Positions 9,003 through 15,671 of a stretch of 64,000 nucleotides of DNA are shown piece by piece. The stretch lies in the NCBI GenBank assembly GCA_963711095.1, contig CAVQCX010000009.1, positions 1 through 64,000 of the forward strand. Direction: 5' to 3'. Each line of letters starts with the position of its first letter. Within the stretch, counting starts at the first letter, position 1. The notes under the pieces were generated by a model. That model was not told the origin of the DNA. It did no database searches and worked only from the letters and a program-made list of their open reading frames with translations. The stretch comes from CAVQCX01 sp963711095 (GTDB lineage: Bacteria; Pseudomonadota; Gammaproteobacteria; Chromatiales; Chromatiaceae). A program made the position numbers and the translations under genes.

Positions 9003-9095
9003 GCACCCGGTGTCGCCGTGGAGGGCGTGCCCGATGCAGCTCCGCACCGAAGGGTCGAAGTCCGCCCAGCGCACCCGACCGGCGGCGTATCCCCC
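9003..9095 (-). pseudogene. C-terminal remnant of DGR-type reverse transcriptase (copy 2)
   Basis: The minus strand reads GYAAGRVRWADFDPSVRSCI then GHALHGDT before losing similarity. It aligns with the remnant at 11500-11583 (PSVQSWIGHALHADTEGLRE). A W-x-x-F-x-x-SV-x-SW-x-x-HA-x-x-x-DT string is what I know from the last ~40 residues of DGR and related reverse transcriptases. No RT palm domain or YxDD box is present. The remnant ends exactly at the REP palindrome 9096. Identification rests on this short motif and the DGR context. Confidence 0.55.
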
Positions 9096-9125
9096 GTAGG
9101 GCGGGATAGCGCAGCGTATCCCGCC
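9096..9125 (+). repeat. REP palindrome, left end of RAYT unit 1
   Basis: A 30-bp element starting with the GTAG tetranucleotide typical of REP sequences. GGCGGGATA-CGC-type arms pair as GGCGGGATAgcgcagcgTATCCCGCC. An inverted copy sits at 9728-9757. Confidence 0.85.
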
Positions 9126-9170
9126 AATCGCGATACCACCGGGTACGCCGTCATGGCATGCTCTTGAGCC

Positions 9171-9698
9171 ATGCCCCGCTACATCCGCGCTTTCATCCCT
9201 GGCGGTACCTTCTTTTTCACCCTGGCCCTCCTGGAACGCGATAGCAGCCTGTTGACCGAGCACATCGACGCGCTGCGCAGCGCCTTTGCCGAGGAGCGAA
9301 GCAAACGCCCCTTCACCATCAACGCCATCGTCGTGCTGCCCGATCACCTGCATTGCATCTGGACCTTGCCCGAAGGCGACAGCGACTTCTCCACCCGCTG
9401 GCACGGCATCAAATGGCGTTTCTCGCGCGCGATTCCGCCAGGCGAGCGCCTGAGCCCGCGGAGAATCCGCAAAGGCGAGCGCGGCATCTGGCAACGCAGA
9501 TTCTGGGAGCATGCCATCCGGGATGAGACAGACTTCGCTCGGCACGCGGATTACATACACTACAACCCTGTCAAACACTGTCTCGTGCAGCGTCCCGCGG
9601 ATTGGCCGTACAGCAGCTTTCACCGTTTTGTGGCGGCCGGGAAATATCCGGCGGATTGGGCGGCCTCTGCGGATGTGCGGGAGCAAGTGATGGAATGA
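9171..9698 (+). CDS. REP-associated tyrosine transposase (RAYT), copy 1
   Basis: A 175-residue Y1-type (HUH, IS200-like) transposase of the Transposase_17/RAYT group, which processes single-stranded REP DNA. The HUH motif is seen in VVLPDHLHCIWTLPEGDSDF, and the catalytic Tyr region in FARHADYIHYNPVKHCLVQR. Start MPRYIRAFIPGGTFFFTLAL is the family N-terminus. It is near-identical to the copy at 11659, and both are framed by inverted REP palindromes 662 bp apart end to end. The open frame and intact motifs suggest activity. Confidence 0.93.
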   Translation: MPRYIRAFIPGGTFFFTLALLERDSSLLTEHIDALRSAFAEERSKRPFTINAIVVLPDHLHCIWTLPEGDSDFSTRWHGIKWRFSRAIPPGERLSPRRIRKGERGIWQRRFWEHAIRDETDFARHADYIHYNPVKHCLVQRPADWPYSSFHRFVAAGKYPADWAASADVREQVME

Positions 9699-9727
9699 CG
9701 CGATCGGTGGAATGGGTCGCCTCGACT

Positions 9728-9757
9728 GGCGGGATACGCTGCGCTATCCCGCCCTAC
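9728..9757 (-). repeat. REP palindrome, right end of RAYT unit 1
   Basis: Inverse of the 9096-9125 element, ending in CTAC (GTAG on the minus strand). Just beyond is the perfect palindrome ACGTAGATCTACGT (9755-9768), which contains part of the REP head. Confidence 0.85.
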
Positions 9758-9790
9758 GTAGATCTACGTAGATCCGACCTCAGGCCGCCA

Positions 9791-9812
9791 CCGCGGGCCT
9801 TCCGGCCCGCGG
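9791..9812. repeat. Perfect palindrome downstream of VR1 gene
   Basis: CCGCGGGCC-TTCC-GGCCCGCGG, 9-bp arms. The same palindrome with loop TGGC occurs at 12438-12459 after VR2, and a decayed one (loop TGAC) at 8882-8903. No T-run follows on either strand, so it is not a classical intrinsic terminator. It belongs to the conserved segment after the DGR targets. Confidence 0.7.
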
Positions 9813-9832
9813 AAAAGGGTAAAAGGCAAAAG

Positions 9833-9851
9833 CGCAGAGGGTCACTCTGCG
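9833..9851 (-). repeat. DGR-type hairpin 3' of VR1
   Basis: On the coding strand CGCAGAG-TGACC-CTCTGCG, a 7-bp stem and 5-nt loop, begins 5 nt after the VR/TR homology ends. The target gene's TGA stop lies in the loop. The identical hairpin follows VR2 at the same distance, and none follows the TR. In characterised DGRs a hairpin or cruciform at this spot marks the retrohoming target. Confidence 0.75.
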
Positions 9852-11116
9852 ATGTCCTGGGCGAGACGAAAACCGAGGTTGCTGTACCGGTAGTCGGCGG
9901 TGTACCCGTCGCGGTTCGCCGAGCGGACGGTCCCCGGTCTGTTGGACCAGGAGCCACCCCGCACCACCCGCCGGTCGCAATTGCCTCCGTTCGCCTCCCG
10001 CCAGGCCGGGCCGTTCGCGGGCGCGCCTTCGTAGCCTTCGTGCCAGCAGTCCTCCACCCATTCCCAAACGTTGCCGAGCATGTCGTGCAGACCCCAGCGA
10101 TTCGGCTCAAAGGAGCCCACCGGCGCGGTCTGCTTGTTGTCCCACTCGCTGCCGCAGCCGTCGCAGTTGGCCCAGACCTTACCATTCTGACGAACTTCAT
10201 CGCCCCACCAGTACGCCGTGGTGTTGCCGGCGCGCGCCGCGTACTCCCATTCCGCCTCGGTGGGCAGCCGGTACGCTCGTCCGGACTGCTTCGACAGCCA
10301 CTGCGCATAGTCCCCGGCGTCCTCCCAGGACACGTTGATCACCGGGCGGCGGCCCTTGCCCCAGCCGGCATCTTCAGACGGCGTGCGGGCCGTCGCCCCA
10401 CAGAAGCGCCCATATTCCTCGAAGGTCACCGGATAGCGGCCGAGCGCGAAGGGGCGCGAGATGCGGACCTCGTGCTGCGGCCCCTCGTCCGAGAACTGCC
10501 CTGCTTCGTCCTGCGGCGACCCCATGAGGAAGCGCCCCTCCGGGATCACCACCATTTCGGGGCCCTCCGAGCCATCGCTGAGACGGTCTCGAAAAACGCT
10601 CCCTGCTCCGTGACTGCGGCGGTCGTCCGGAGACGGAGCCGCGTCGGCCCGGTCAGGCGAGTGAGCTGTATCGGGTCGAGAAGATCCCCCCAACCCCGAT
10701 GCCCCGCTCTGAGCCAACGCCGCTTGACCGAGCACCTTGCGCACGGCCGGGAGCACCTCACCTCGGACGCTCGCATCCTGCCCGTCCCCCTTCCAGGTCC
10801 GCAGATCCGCGGTATGCACAGACCGGTATATCAAGGGCAGGCGGCATTGGTCGAAACGGACGGGCACCAGGCAATTGCGCTCCAGTCCGTCCTGGGCCTC
10901 AGCGCGGACCCAGCGGGACCGGACCGAGTGCTCCGACCAGACAACCAGCACGCAGCAGGCGGCGGACAATGCGGCCTCTATGATCTCGTCGAAAACCTCG
11001 CCGGCGCTGATCCCGTGATCCCACCACAGGGACCAGCCTTCCCGCTCCAGGGCCTCGGCGAGGAGCTTTACCCGCTCCCGGTCCTCCCGTGCGTAGCTGA
11101 TGAAGATGTCGGCCAT
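9842..11116 (-). CDS. TIR-FGE protein with C-terminal DGR variable region (VR1)
   Basis: A 424-residue protein. Residues 1-130 form a TIR_2 domain (MADIFISYAREDRERVKLLA); the Glu in SRWVRAEAQDGLERN sits where TIR NADases carry the catalytic acid. After a linker, residues ~175-424 form a formylglycine-generating-enzyme/C-type-lectin domain (GRFLMGSPQDEAGQFSDEGP, LPTEAEWEYAARAG, DMLGNVWEWVEDCW). The end, GGSWSNRPGTVRSANRDGYT then ADYRYSNLGFRLAQDIAE, is VR1, a diversified copy of the TR at 11354-11475. I infer a soluble sensor: variable lectin-fold ligand binding coupled to a TIR effector. The TIR start is near-identical to that of the 13995 gene, so the two are paralogues. FGE here serves as a binding scaffold rather than an enzyme (known for DGR targets). 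Confidence 0.92.
   Translation of the reverse strand: MADIFISYAREDRERVKLLAEALEREGWSLWWDHGISAGEVFDEIIEAALSAACCVLVVWSEHSVRSRWVRAEAQDGLERNCLVPVRFDQCRLPLIYRSVHTADLRTWKGDGQDASVRGEVLPAVRKVLGQAALAQSGASGLGGSSRPDTAHSPDRADAAPSPDDRRSHGAGSVFRDRLSDGSEGPEMVVIPEGRFLMGSPQDEAGQFSDEGPQHEVRISRPFALGRYPVTFEEYGRFCGATARTPSEDAGWGKGRRPVINVSWEDAGDYAQWLSKQSGRAYRLPTEAEWEYAARAGNTTAYWWGDEVRQNGKVWANCDGCGSEWDNKQTAPVGSFEPNRWGLHDMLGNVWEWVEDCWHEGYEGAPANGPAWREANGGNCDRRVVRGGSWSNRPGTVRSANRDGYTADYRYSNLGFRLAQDIAE
9857..9978 (-). repeat. DGR variable repeat VR1
   Basis: 122 bp in the 3' end of the TIR-FGE gene, equal in length to the TR. By eye, 14 bases differ from the TR, and 12 of them are at template adenines (for example AAC to TCC, ACC, GAC, TAC or AGC). 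The two non-A changes (TCC to GCC; GGG to GGT) are shared with VR2, so they more likely arose in the TR or a common ancestor. Confidence 0.88.
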
Positions 11117-11353
11117 GAGTCCAGGTGATCCTTAACATCGCCTTCCAGCGATGGTTTGCTCAGTCCAGGTCAAAGCGGCGGCGGGACGTTCGGCTCAGCC
11201 TACCAGCCCCGCCGCCTGCCGTCCTGGCAACGCTATTCGGCGCTCCCTTCCGTGCGAGGCCGGGAGGCGGACTCATGGACACCCGCGCGCCGCGCCCGGC
11301 CCGTCCTTGGACGGGCCGGCTCCGGGCTCGGCCCATCGGGCCGCGCGGGTGGA
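11117..11353. other. Non-coding segment between TR and the VR1 target gene
   Basis: GC-rich, with an inverted repeat GGCCCGTCC-TTGG-ACGGGCCGG near 11298-11323. No RT-like frame is present. The promoter of the 11116 gene is expected here. In many DGRs the RT gene would be near the TR; here nothing of it remains on this side. Confidence 0.5.
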
Positions 11354-11475
11354 CTGGGCGAGACGAAAACCGAGGTTGTTGTTCCGGTTGTCGGAGGTGT
11401 TCCTGTTGCGGTTCGCCGAGCGGACGTTCCTCGGTTTGTTGTTCCAGGAGCCCCCCCGCACCACCCGCTGGTCGC
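11354..11475 (-). repeat. DGR template repeat (TR)
   Basis: 122 bp between a reverse-transcriptase remnant and the TIR-FGE gene at 11116. On the minus strand it is rich in adenine-containing codons, with ten AAC triplets in the VR frame (SWNNKPRNVRSANRNRNTSD then NRNNNLGF). It is not in a translatable gene context: no start, and no FGE domain around it. It matches VR1 and VR2 in the protein-coding frame, and almost all mismatches are at its adenines. The VR-type hairpin is missing after it, as expected for a TR. Its 3' neighbour is unrelated GC-rich sequence. Confidence 0.88.
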
Positions 11476-11499
11476 CTCTTGGTCCGCCCCCCTGCTGAA

Positions 11500-11583
11500 G
11501 ATTGTCGCCGATAAGATGTGCTCGCGCAGCCCCTCGGTGTCGGCATGCAGGGCATGGCCGATCCAGCTCTGCACCGAAGGGCC
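11500..11583 (-). pseudogene. C-terminal remnant of DGR-type reverse transcriptase (copy 1)
   Basis: Minus-strand frame PSVQSWIGHALHADTEGLRE then HILSATIFSRG, directly abutting the REP palindrome at 11584 and 25 bp from the TR. It aligns with the remnant at 9003-9095. This matches my memory of the terminal region of DGR reverse transcriptases. The palm domain, including the YxDD catalytic box, is missing. In the ancestral order the RT would have followed avd and preceded the TR. Confidence 0.6.
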
Positions 11584-11613
11584 GTAGGGCGGGATAGCGC
11601 AGCGTATCCCGCC
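11584..11613 (+). repeat. REP palindrome, left end of RAYT unit 2
   Basis: Same 30-bp GTAG-headed palindrome as at 9096-9125. It borders the RT remnant with no extra base. Confidence 0.85.
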
Positions 11614-11658
11614 AGTCGCGGTTCCACAGAGCACGCCCCCATGGCATCCTCTTGAGCC

Positions 11659-12186
11659 ATGCCCCGATACATCCGCGCATCCATCCCTGGCGGTACCTTC
11701 TTTTTCACCCTGGCCCTCCTGGAACGTCATCGCCGCCTGTTGACCGAGCATATCGACGCACTGCGCAGCGCCTTTACCGAGGAGCGCAGGAAGCGCCCGT
11801 TCACCATCGACGCCATCGTCGTGCTGCCCGACCACCTGCATTGCATCTGGACCCTGCCCGAAGGCGACAGCGACTTCTCCACCCGCTGGCACGGCATCAA
11901 GTGGCGTTTCTCGCGCGCCATTCCGCCGGGCGAGCGCTTGAGCCCCCGGAGAACCCGCAAAGGCGAGCGCGGTGTCTGGCAACGCAGGTTCTGGGAGCAC
12001 GCGATCCGGGACGAGACCGACTTTGCCCGGCACGCGGATTACATACACCACAACCCCGTCAAACACGGTCTCGTGCAGCGTTCCGGGGATTGGCGATACA
12101 GCAGCTTTCATCGATTCGTGGCGGCTGGGAGATATCCGGCGGATTGGGCGGCTCCCGTGGATGTGCGGGAGCAGGAGTTGGAATAA
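11659..12186 (+). CDS. REP-associated tyrosine transposase (RAYT), copy 2
   Basis: A 175-residue Y1/HUH transposase near-identical to the copy at 9171, with the same length and start (MPRYIRASIPGGTFFFTLAL). HUH motif VVLPDHLHCIWTLPEGDSDF and Tyr region FARHADYIHHNPVKHGLVQR are intact. The unit, REP to REP, is again 662 bp. It sits precisely between the N-terminal half of an avd-like gene and the C-terminal remnant of a reverse transcriptase, so its arrival coincides with loss of the DGR core. Confidence 0.93.
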   Translation: MPRYIRASIPGGTFFFTLALLERHRRLLTEHIDALRSAFTEERRKRPFTIDAIVVLPDHLHCIWTLPEGDSDFSTRWHGIKWRFSRAIPPGERLSPRRTRKGERGVWQRRFWEHAIRDETDFARHADYIHHNPVKHGLVQRSGDWRYSSFHRFVAAGRYPADWAAPVDVREQELE

Positions 12187-12215
12187 CGCGATTGGTGGGA
12201 TGCGTGGGCTCGACC

Positions 12216-12245
12216 GGCGGGATACGCTGCGCTATCCCGCCCTAC
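12216..12245 (-). repeat. REP palindrome, right end of RAYT unit 2
   Basis: Inverse of 11584-11613. Its GTAG head (minus strand) directly follows the last avd-like codon CAG, so the gene is cut exactly at the REP boundary. Confidence 0.85.
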
Positions 12246-12416
12246 CTGCTTGGTGTAAGCGGCCTCCACCAGCAGCTCCAGGACCTCAAGTAGCGCGTTC
12301 TCCAGCCGCTCGCCCAGGGTGAATCGGCGCACGCGGGGAAACTTGTCGAGCTGGGGAATCATCCAGAGCAGCAGCTCATGACAGAGCTGCACCGCCTGGG
12401 GCACCGACGCCGTCAA
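12246..12416 (-). pseudogene. avd: Truncated DGR accessory gene (Avd-like)
   Basis: The minus-strand frame from TTG 12416 reads TASVPQAVQLCHELLLWMIP, QLDKFPRVRRFTLGERLENA and LLEVLELLVEAAYTKQ, 57 residues. The pattern H-E-x-x-x-W-x-x-P-x-x-D-K-F-P-R-x-x-R-F-T-L-G-x-R-x-E is the hallmark of the four-helix-bundle Avd/S23 family, whose DGR members are about 110-130 residues. The frame then enters the REP palindrome, so half the protein is gone. In BPP-1-type DGRs Avd binds the RT and is essential. It lies downstream of the VR2 target gene, the usual place. Confidence 0.75.
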
Positions 12417-12437
12417 GCCCCCGGCCTCAGGGCGTCG

Positions 12438-12459
12438 CCGCGGGCCTGGCGGCCCGCGG
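12438..12459. repeat. Perfect palindrome downstream of VR2 gene
   Basis: CCGCGGGCC-TGGC-GGCCCGCGG. Arms are identical to those at 9791-9812 and only the loop differs. It is part of the conserved post-VR segment. Confidence 0.7.
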
Positions 12460-12479
12460 AAAAGGGTAAAAGGCAAAAG

Positions 12480-12498
12480 CGCAGAGGGTCACTCTGCG
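12480..12498 (-). repeat. DGR-type hairpin 3' of VR2
   Basis: Identical to the hairpin after VR1 (stem CGCAGAG/CTCTGCG, loop with the TGA) and again 5 nt beyond the VR. Confidence 0.75.
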
Positions 12499-13995
12499 AG
12501 GTCCTGGGCGAGACGAAAGCCGCAGGTTGATGCGCCGGTAGTCGGCGGTGAACCCGTCGCGGTTCGCCGAGCGGACGCTCCTCGGGCCGTTGCCCCAGGA
12601 GCCACCCCGCACCACCCGCCGGGCGCCCGCGCTGGCATCCACGCAGCGGGTCTCTTCGCCCCCGTATTCTTTGTCATAGCCGGAGCAAGTCCACTCCCAG
12701 ACGTTACCCAGAATGTCGACAAGCCCCAACGGGTTGGCGTGGAAGCTCCCGACAGGCGCGGTATAGACGAACCCATCGTCGCAGGCGAAGACGGACCAGG
12801 CCGGATACCTTCTCTTCGCACTCTGGTCAGCAACGTTTGCATATCGGCAGGCAGCATTGGCATCTTCACCCCAGAAATAAGCTGTGTCCTTGGCCTTTCC
12901 ACGCGCGGCATACTCCCACTCGGCTTCTGAGGGCAGGCGAAAACGCTGGCCAGTCTGCTTACTCAGCCACTGCGTGTAGGCCAACGCGTCATTCCAGCTC
13001 ACGCAAACGACCGGATGCCTGTCCCCCTGGGGAAACCCGGGGTCCCGCCAGCTCCGCCCGGACACGTAGTCGAAACCGCCATCTGGTTTCTCTACGTAAC
13101 AGCCCGAGTTGCCACCGGTGTCCTTCTCCGCATCGGTGCGGTAGCCGGATGCGTCGACGAAAGCGCGGAATTCCGCAACTGTGACTTCCTGCTTGCCAAT
13201 CGCGAAGCCTTTGACGCAGACCTTGTGCTGCTTTTCATCCGCGTCTCGCCCCGCTTCGTTGTCGGGGCTGCCCATCTGGAAACAGCCCGCCTTGACATTG
13301 ACCATGTCCGGCAGGGTTAGGGTGGACTTCGGGGTGGGTGGCGCCGGCGTTTGGACCGGACGGGGGGCTGGGTAGTGGGTAATCCACGAGAGGCCGCCGG
13401 CGATCAGAACGGCTACGGAAAGCAACGCACTTCCGACCGCCATTGGCTTGCTCCACGACCAACGGCCAGGAGGGACTTCGACGGGGCCTTTCCTGGTCCC
13501 CCCTCCGGGCTGACCATCCCCTGGAGTAGGTCCGGGCACATCTCGTTCTTCCGGGCGATGCGCAACAGAGAACCCGCTTAAGGCTTCCGGCTTTCCCGCC
13601 GGCACCGGTCCGAGGAGCCTCGTCAGCGCATCGCAGACTCGCCGGAGCTCCGGTGCCTGTGGTGATCCATCCCAGTCGGTAAGATCCGCCGCCTGAATAT
13701 GGCTGAACCCGAAGGGCGGCTCTACCGGATCCAGGGATACGGGCACGAGAACCCGCCGGCGTCGTCCCTCCTCGGCCTCGGCCTGGACCCAATCCGATTC
13801 GATGGAGACTCTGCTCCAGACGACGATCACGGAGCGGGCATCGTCCAGCGCCTGCTTGATGTAAGAGCGCCATGTCTGGCCGGGAGGGATGGTCAGGTCC
13901 CAGAAGACATGCCGGCCCTCCGTGGAAAGCGCCTCCGCGAGCGGTCGAACGCGCTCCCGGTCCTCGCGTGCGTAGCTTATGAAGATGTCAGCCAT
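12489..13995 (-). CDS. Membrane-anchored TIR-FGE protein with DGR variable region (VR2), 1-bp frameshift near the 3' end
   Basis: Residues 1-130 are a TIR_2 domain (MADIFISYAREDRERVRPLA; candidate catalytic Glu in SDWVQAEAEEGRRRR). Residues ~190-215 form one membrane helix (AVGSALLSVAVLIAGGLSWI). A Pro-rich linker leads to an FGE/C-type-lectin domain (AGCFQMGSPDNEAG, LPSEAEWEYAARGKA, DILGNVWEWTCSGY) ending in VR2 (GGSWGNGPRSVRSANRDGFT then ADYRRINL). One extra base after AAC-CTG shifts the frame: the read protein ends in unrelated residues at 12427, whereas the conserved end GFRLAQDLAE with TGA at 12489 lies in the next frame. TIR is inferred cytoplasmic, with the variable sensor across the membrane. 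The indel could be real or an assembly error. Confidence 0.85.
12504..12626 (-). repeat. DGR variable repeat VR2
   Basis: 123 bp, one base longer than the TR because of an insertion at its 3' edge. By eye about 16 changes are at TR adenines (AAC to GGC, AGC, GAC, TTC, TAC, CGC, ATC; AAA to GGC). The few others are the two shared with VR1 and changes around the insertion. Confidence 0.87.
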
Positions 13996-14345
13996 GACTG
14001 CCCCGATCCCGATTCGGCACTTCGCGCCATTGTATCCGGCCGCGGAAAGCTCAGCAGAGGGGATTCGACTTCGTCTACAACTGCGTCGTCAGAGCACCGT
14101 TCGCGGCATTTGTCGTAGGACAGCCATCGAGCCGGAGTGCATCCAGGGCTGCAGCGCTCGGAAGAGCTGCACTTTCTTGGGAGATGGGCCCGGTCAACCG
14201 CCTCCTTTCGCGCCGCCGCCGACATAACCGCGACCGCTTCCCGTACCGGACTGAACTGACGGAACGCTGCCTCCTAGCAACAGCTGAATATCCGTTCCTT
14301 GCCTCTCCTCTCCGGGCGGGGCCGCTGTGATCCGTCGTCGCTGAG
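13996..14345. other. Intergenic region upstream of the VR2 target gene
   Basis: About 350 bp. A Gly/Ser-rich frame on the minus strand (ending SGTGSGRGYVGGGAKGGG, stop at 14194) continues out of the end of the next gene in another frame without a good start. No other signal was seen. The 13995 gene's promoter should be here. Confidence 0.4.
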
Positions 14346-15671
14346 CTACGGCCGGTGCTCCAACAGAGCCTGCTCGATGTCCTCCGCCCCGGCCATCGCC
14401 TCGCCGCGCGCTTCCCGCGCCTCCCGGATCAGACGCAGATTCCGCCCGGTGGTCTCCCCTTCCCAAACCTCGCGCATCGCGGCATGCGCATCATCCAAGG
14501 CAGCCGCAGCCCCGTCTTCGTCCTTGGCGAGCACCGCCAGCTCCAGCAGCGTCGCGTGGTCCCAGTAGTCCGGCTTGCCGCTCCGGATGCGCCGCTGCAC
14601 CGCGTAGCGAACCACCGGAAGCAGCTCGTTACGCCGCTGGTCGGGTGGGGTCTTCAGCTCCATCAGGGTCACGGCGTTAACGCCGGGATAGGCGTCGCGC
14701 CAATCGGCCTCGAAGCCCTGCAGGTAGGCGTCGATGGCCTTGTTGAGCAGGCCTTTGGCGAGCATGGCGTTGCCAGCCTTGGCCGCGGCCTCCCAGCGGT
14801 CCTTGTAGACGCGCCCCAAAATGCCGTAGGTCTCGCTGCTGGGACCACGCTCCTCGATCAGCCTGAGCAGCACCCTCTCCGCCTCTTCGCCCTGCCCGGC
14901 GCGGTTCAGGGCGAGGCCAAGCTGCTCGCGGACCATCACCGTATTGGCCAGCGGACGCGACATCTTGCCCACCAGGTCGATCATGCCCTGCCAGTCCTTC
15001 ACCGCCCGGTACGAGAGGAACAGATCGATCACCACCCCGGCCTCGACCCCGCGGATATCGCCCAGCGCGGCCTCGGCGGCCCGGACGGCATCGGCGCCAG
15101 CCTTGCGCGCGCCGGCCAGCTTGCGGCGCTGGTCCTCGGCATAGTGCACCTGCTCCCGGAACACGTCGGTCTTCAGGCGCTGCACGTCCGGAAAGTCCTC
15201 GACCAGCTGGAAGACCGGGCTGTCGGGCACGGCGTTCAGCGCCTCCTTGAGCCGCGCGGTCAGCGCGGCGCGGTCGTCGGCCAGGCGCGCGGGCCGACCG
15301 TCGTTGCCGAGCCGGTAGGGCAGCGCCCGCAGCGGCGCCACGTCGAAGGGCAGCTGGCCGCGCCCCTCGGCGAACAGGCTCAGGGTGCTCCATTTGCGCA
15401 CCGCGTGGCGCAGCCCCAGCTCATAGAACACATTGGCGTTGGCGGTGGTGAGATCGGCCACCGCGTACTCGCACAGGATCAGCCGCTCGTACATGGGCTT
15501 GTGGATGATGCCGCCAGCCATCTCCTCGTCGGCGCGCAGGGGCTCCATGCCCGCATCGGTGATGGCCGGGGCGATCAGGTCCCGGTAGACCGCATCGAAG
15601 TCCACCAGCTGGCCGGTGCCGTCGGGCTTGCTGCCGAAGGGCATGAGCACGAAACAGAGGGGGCGGTTCAT
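14346..15671 (-). CDS. Deoxyribosyltransferase-like / TRAFs-binding-domain protein
   Basis: 441 residues. The N-terminal ~165 residues (CFVLMPFGSKPDGTGQLVDF, RADEEMAGGIIHKPMYERLI, YAVADLTTANANVFYELGLR) form a Rossmann-like domain related to nucleoside 2-deoxyribosyltransferase/TIR-type folds. The C-terminal half is helical repeats matching the MAP3K TRAFs-binding (DUF4071) type, with GILGRVYKDRWEAAAKAGNA and the hallmark DAYPGVNAVTLMELKTPP. Such proteins are known from predicted NTP-dependent conflict systems. The gene is upstream of, and co-oriented with, the two DGR-diversified TIR-FGE genes. Function is inferred: an NAD- or nucleotide-hydrolysing effector or signalling hub. All motifs are complete. 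Confidence 0.8.
   Translation of the reverse strand: MNRPLCFVLMPFGSKPDGTGQLVDFDAVYRDLIAPAITDAGMEPLRADEEMAGGIIHKPMYERLILCEYAVADLTTANANVFYELGLRHAVRKWSTLSLFAEGRGQLPFDVAPLRALPYRLGNDGRPARLADDRAALTARLKEALNAVPDSPVFQLVEDFPDVQRLKTDVFREQVHYAEDQRRKLAGARKAGADAVRAAEAALGDIRGVEAGVVIDLFLSYRAVKDWQGMIDLVGKMSRPLANTVMVREQLGLALNRAGQGEEAERVLLRLIEERGPSSETYGILGRVYKDRWEAAAKAGNAMLAKGLLNKAIDAYLQGFEADWRDAYPGVNAVTLMELKTPPDQRRNELLPVVRYAVQRRIRSGKPDYWDHATLLELAVLAKDEDGAAAALDDAHAAMREVWEGETTGRNLRLIREAREARGEAMAGAEDIEQALLEHRP

Noticed and set aside
9791..9812. Intrinsic terminator of the VR1 gene
   Set aside because: Strong palindrome but no T-run follows on the minus strand; kept as a conserved palindrome instead.
11117..11353. 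Reverse-transcriptase gene between TR and the VR1 target
   Set aside because: Only 237 bp, no RT motif in any frame.
12427..12488. C-terminal extension of the VR2 target protein
   Set aside because: It results from the one-base shift; the conserved end lies in the other frame and stops at 12489.
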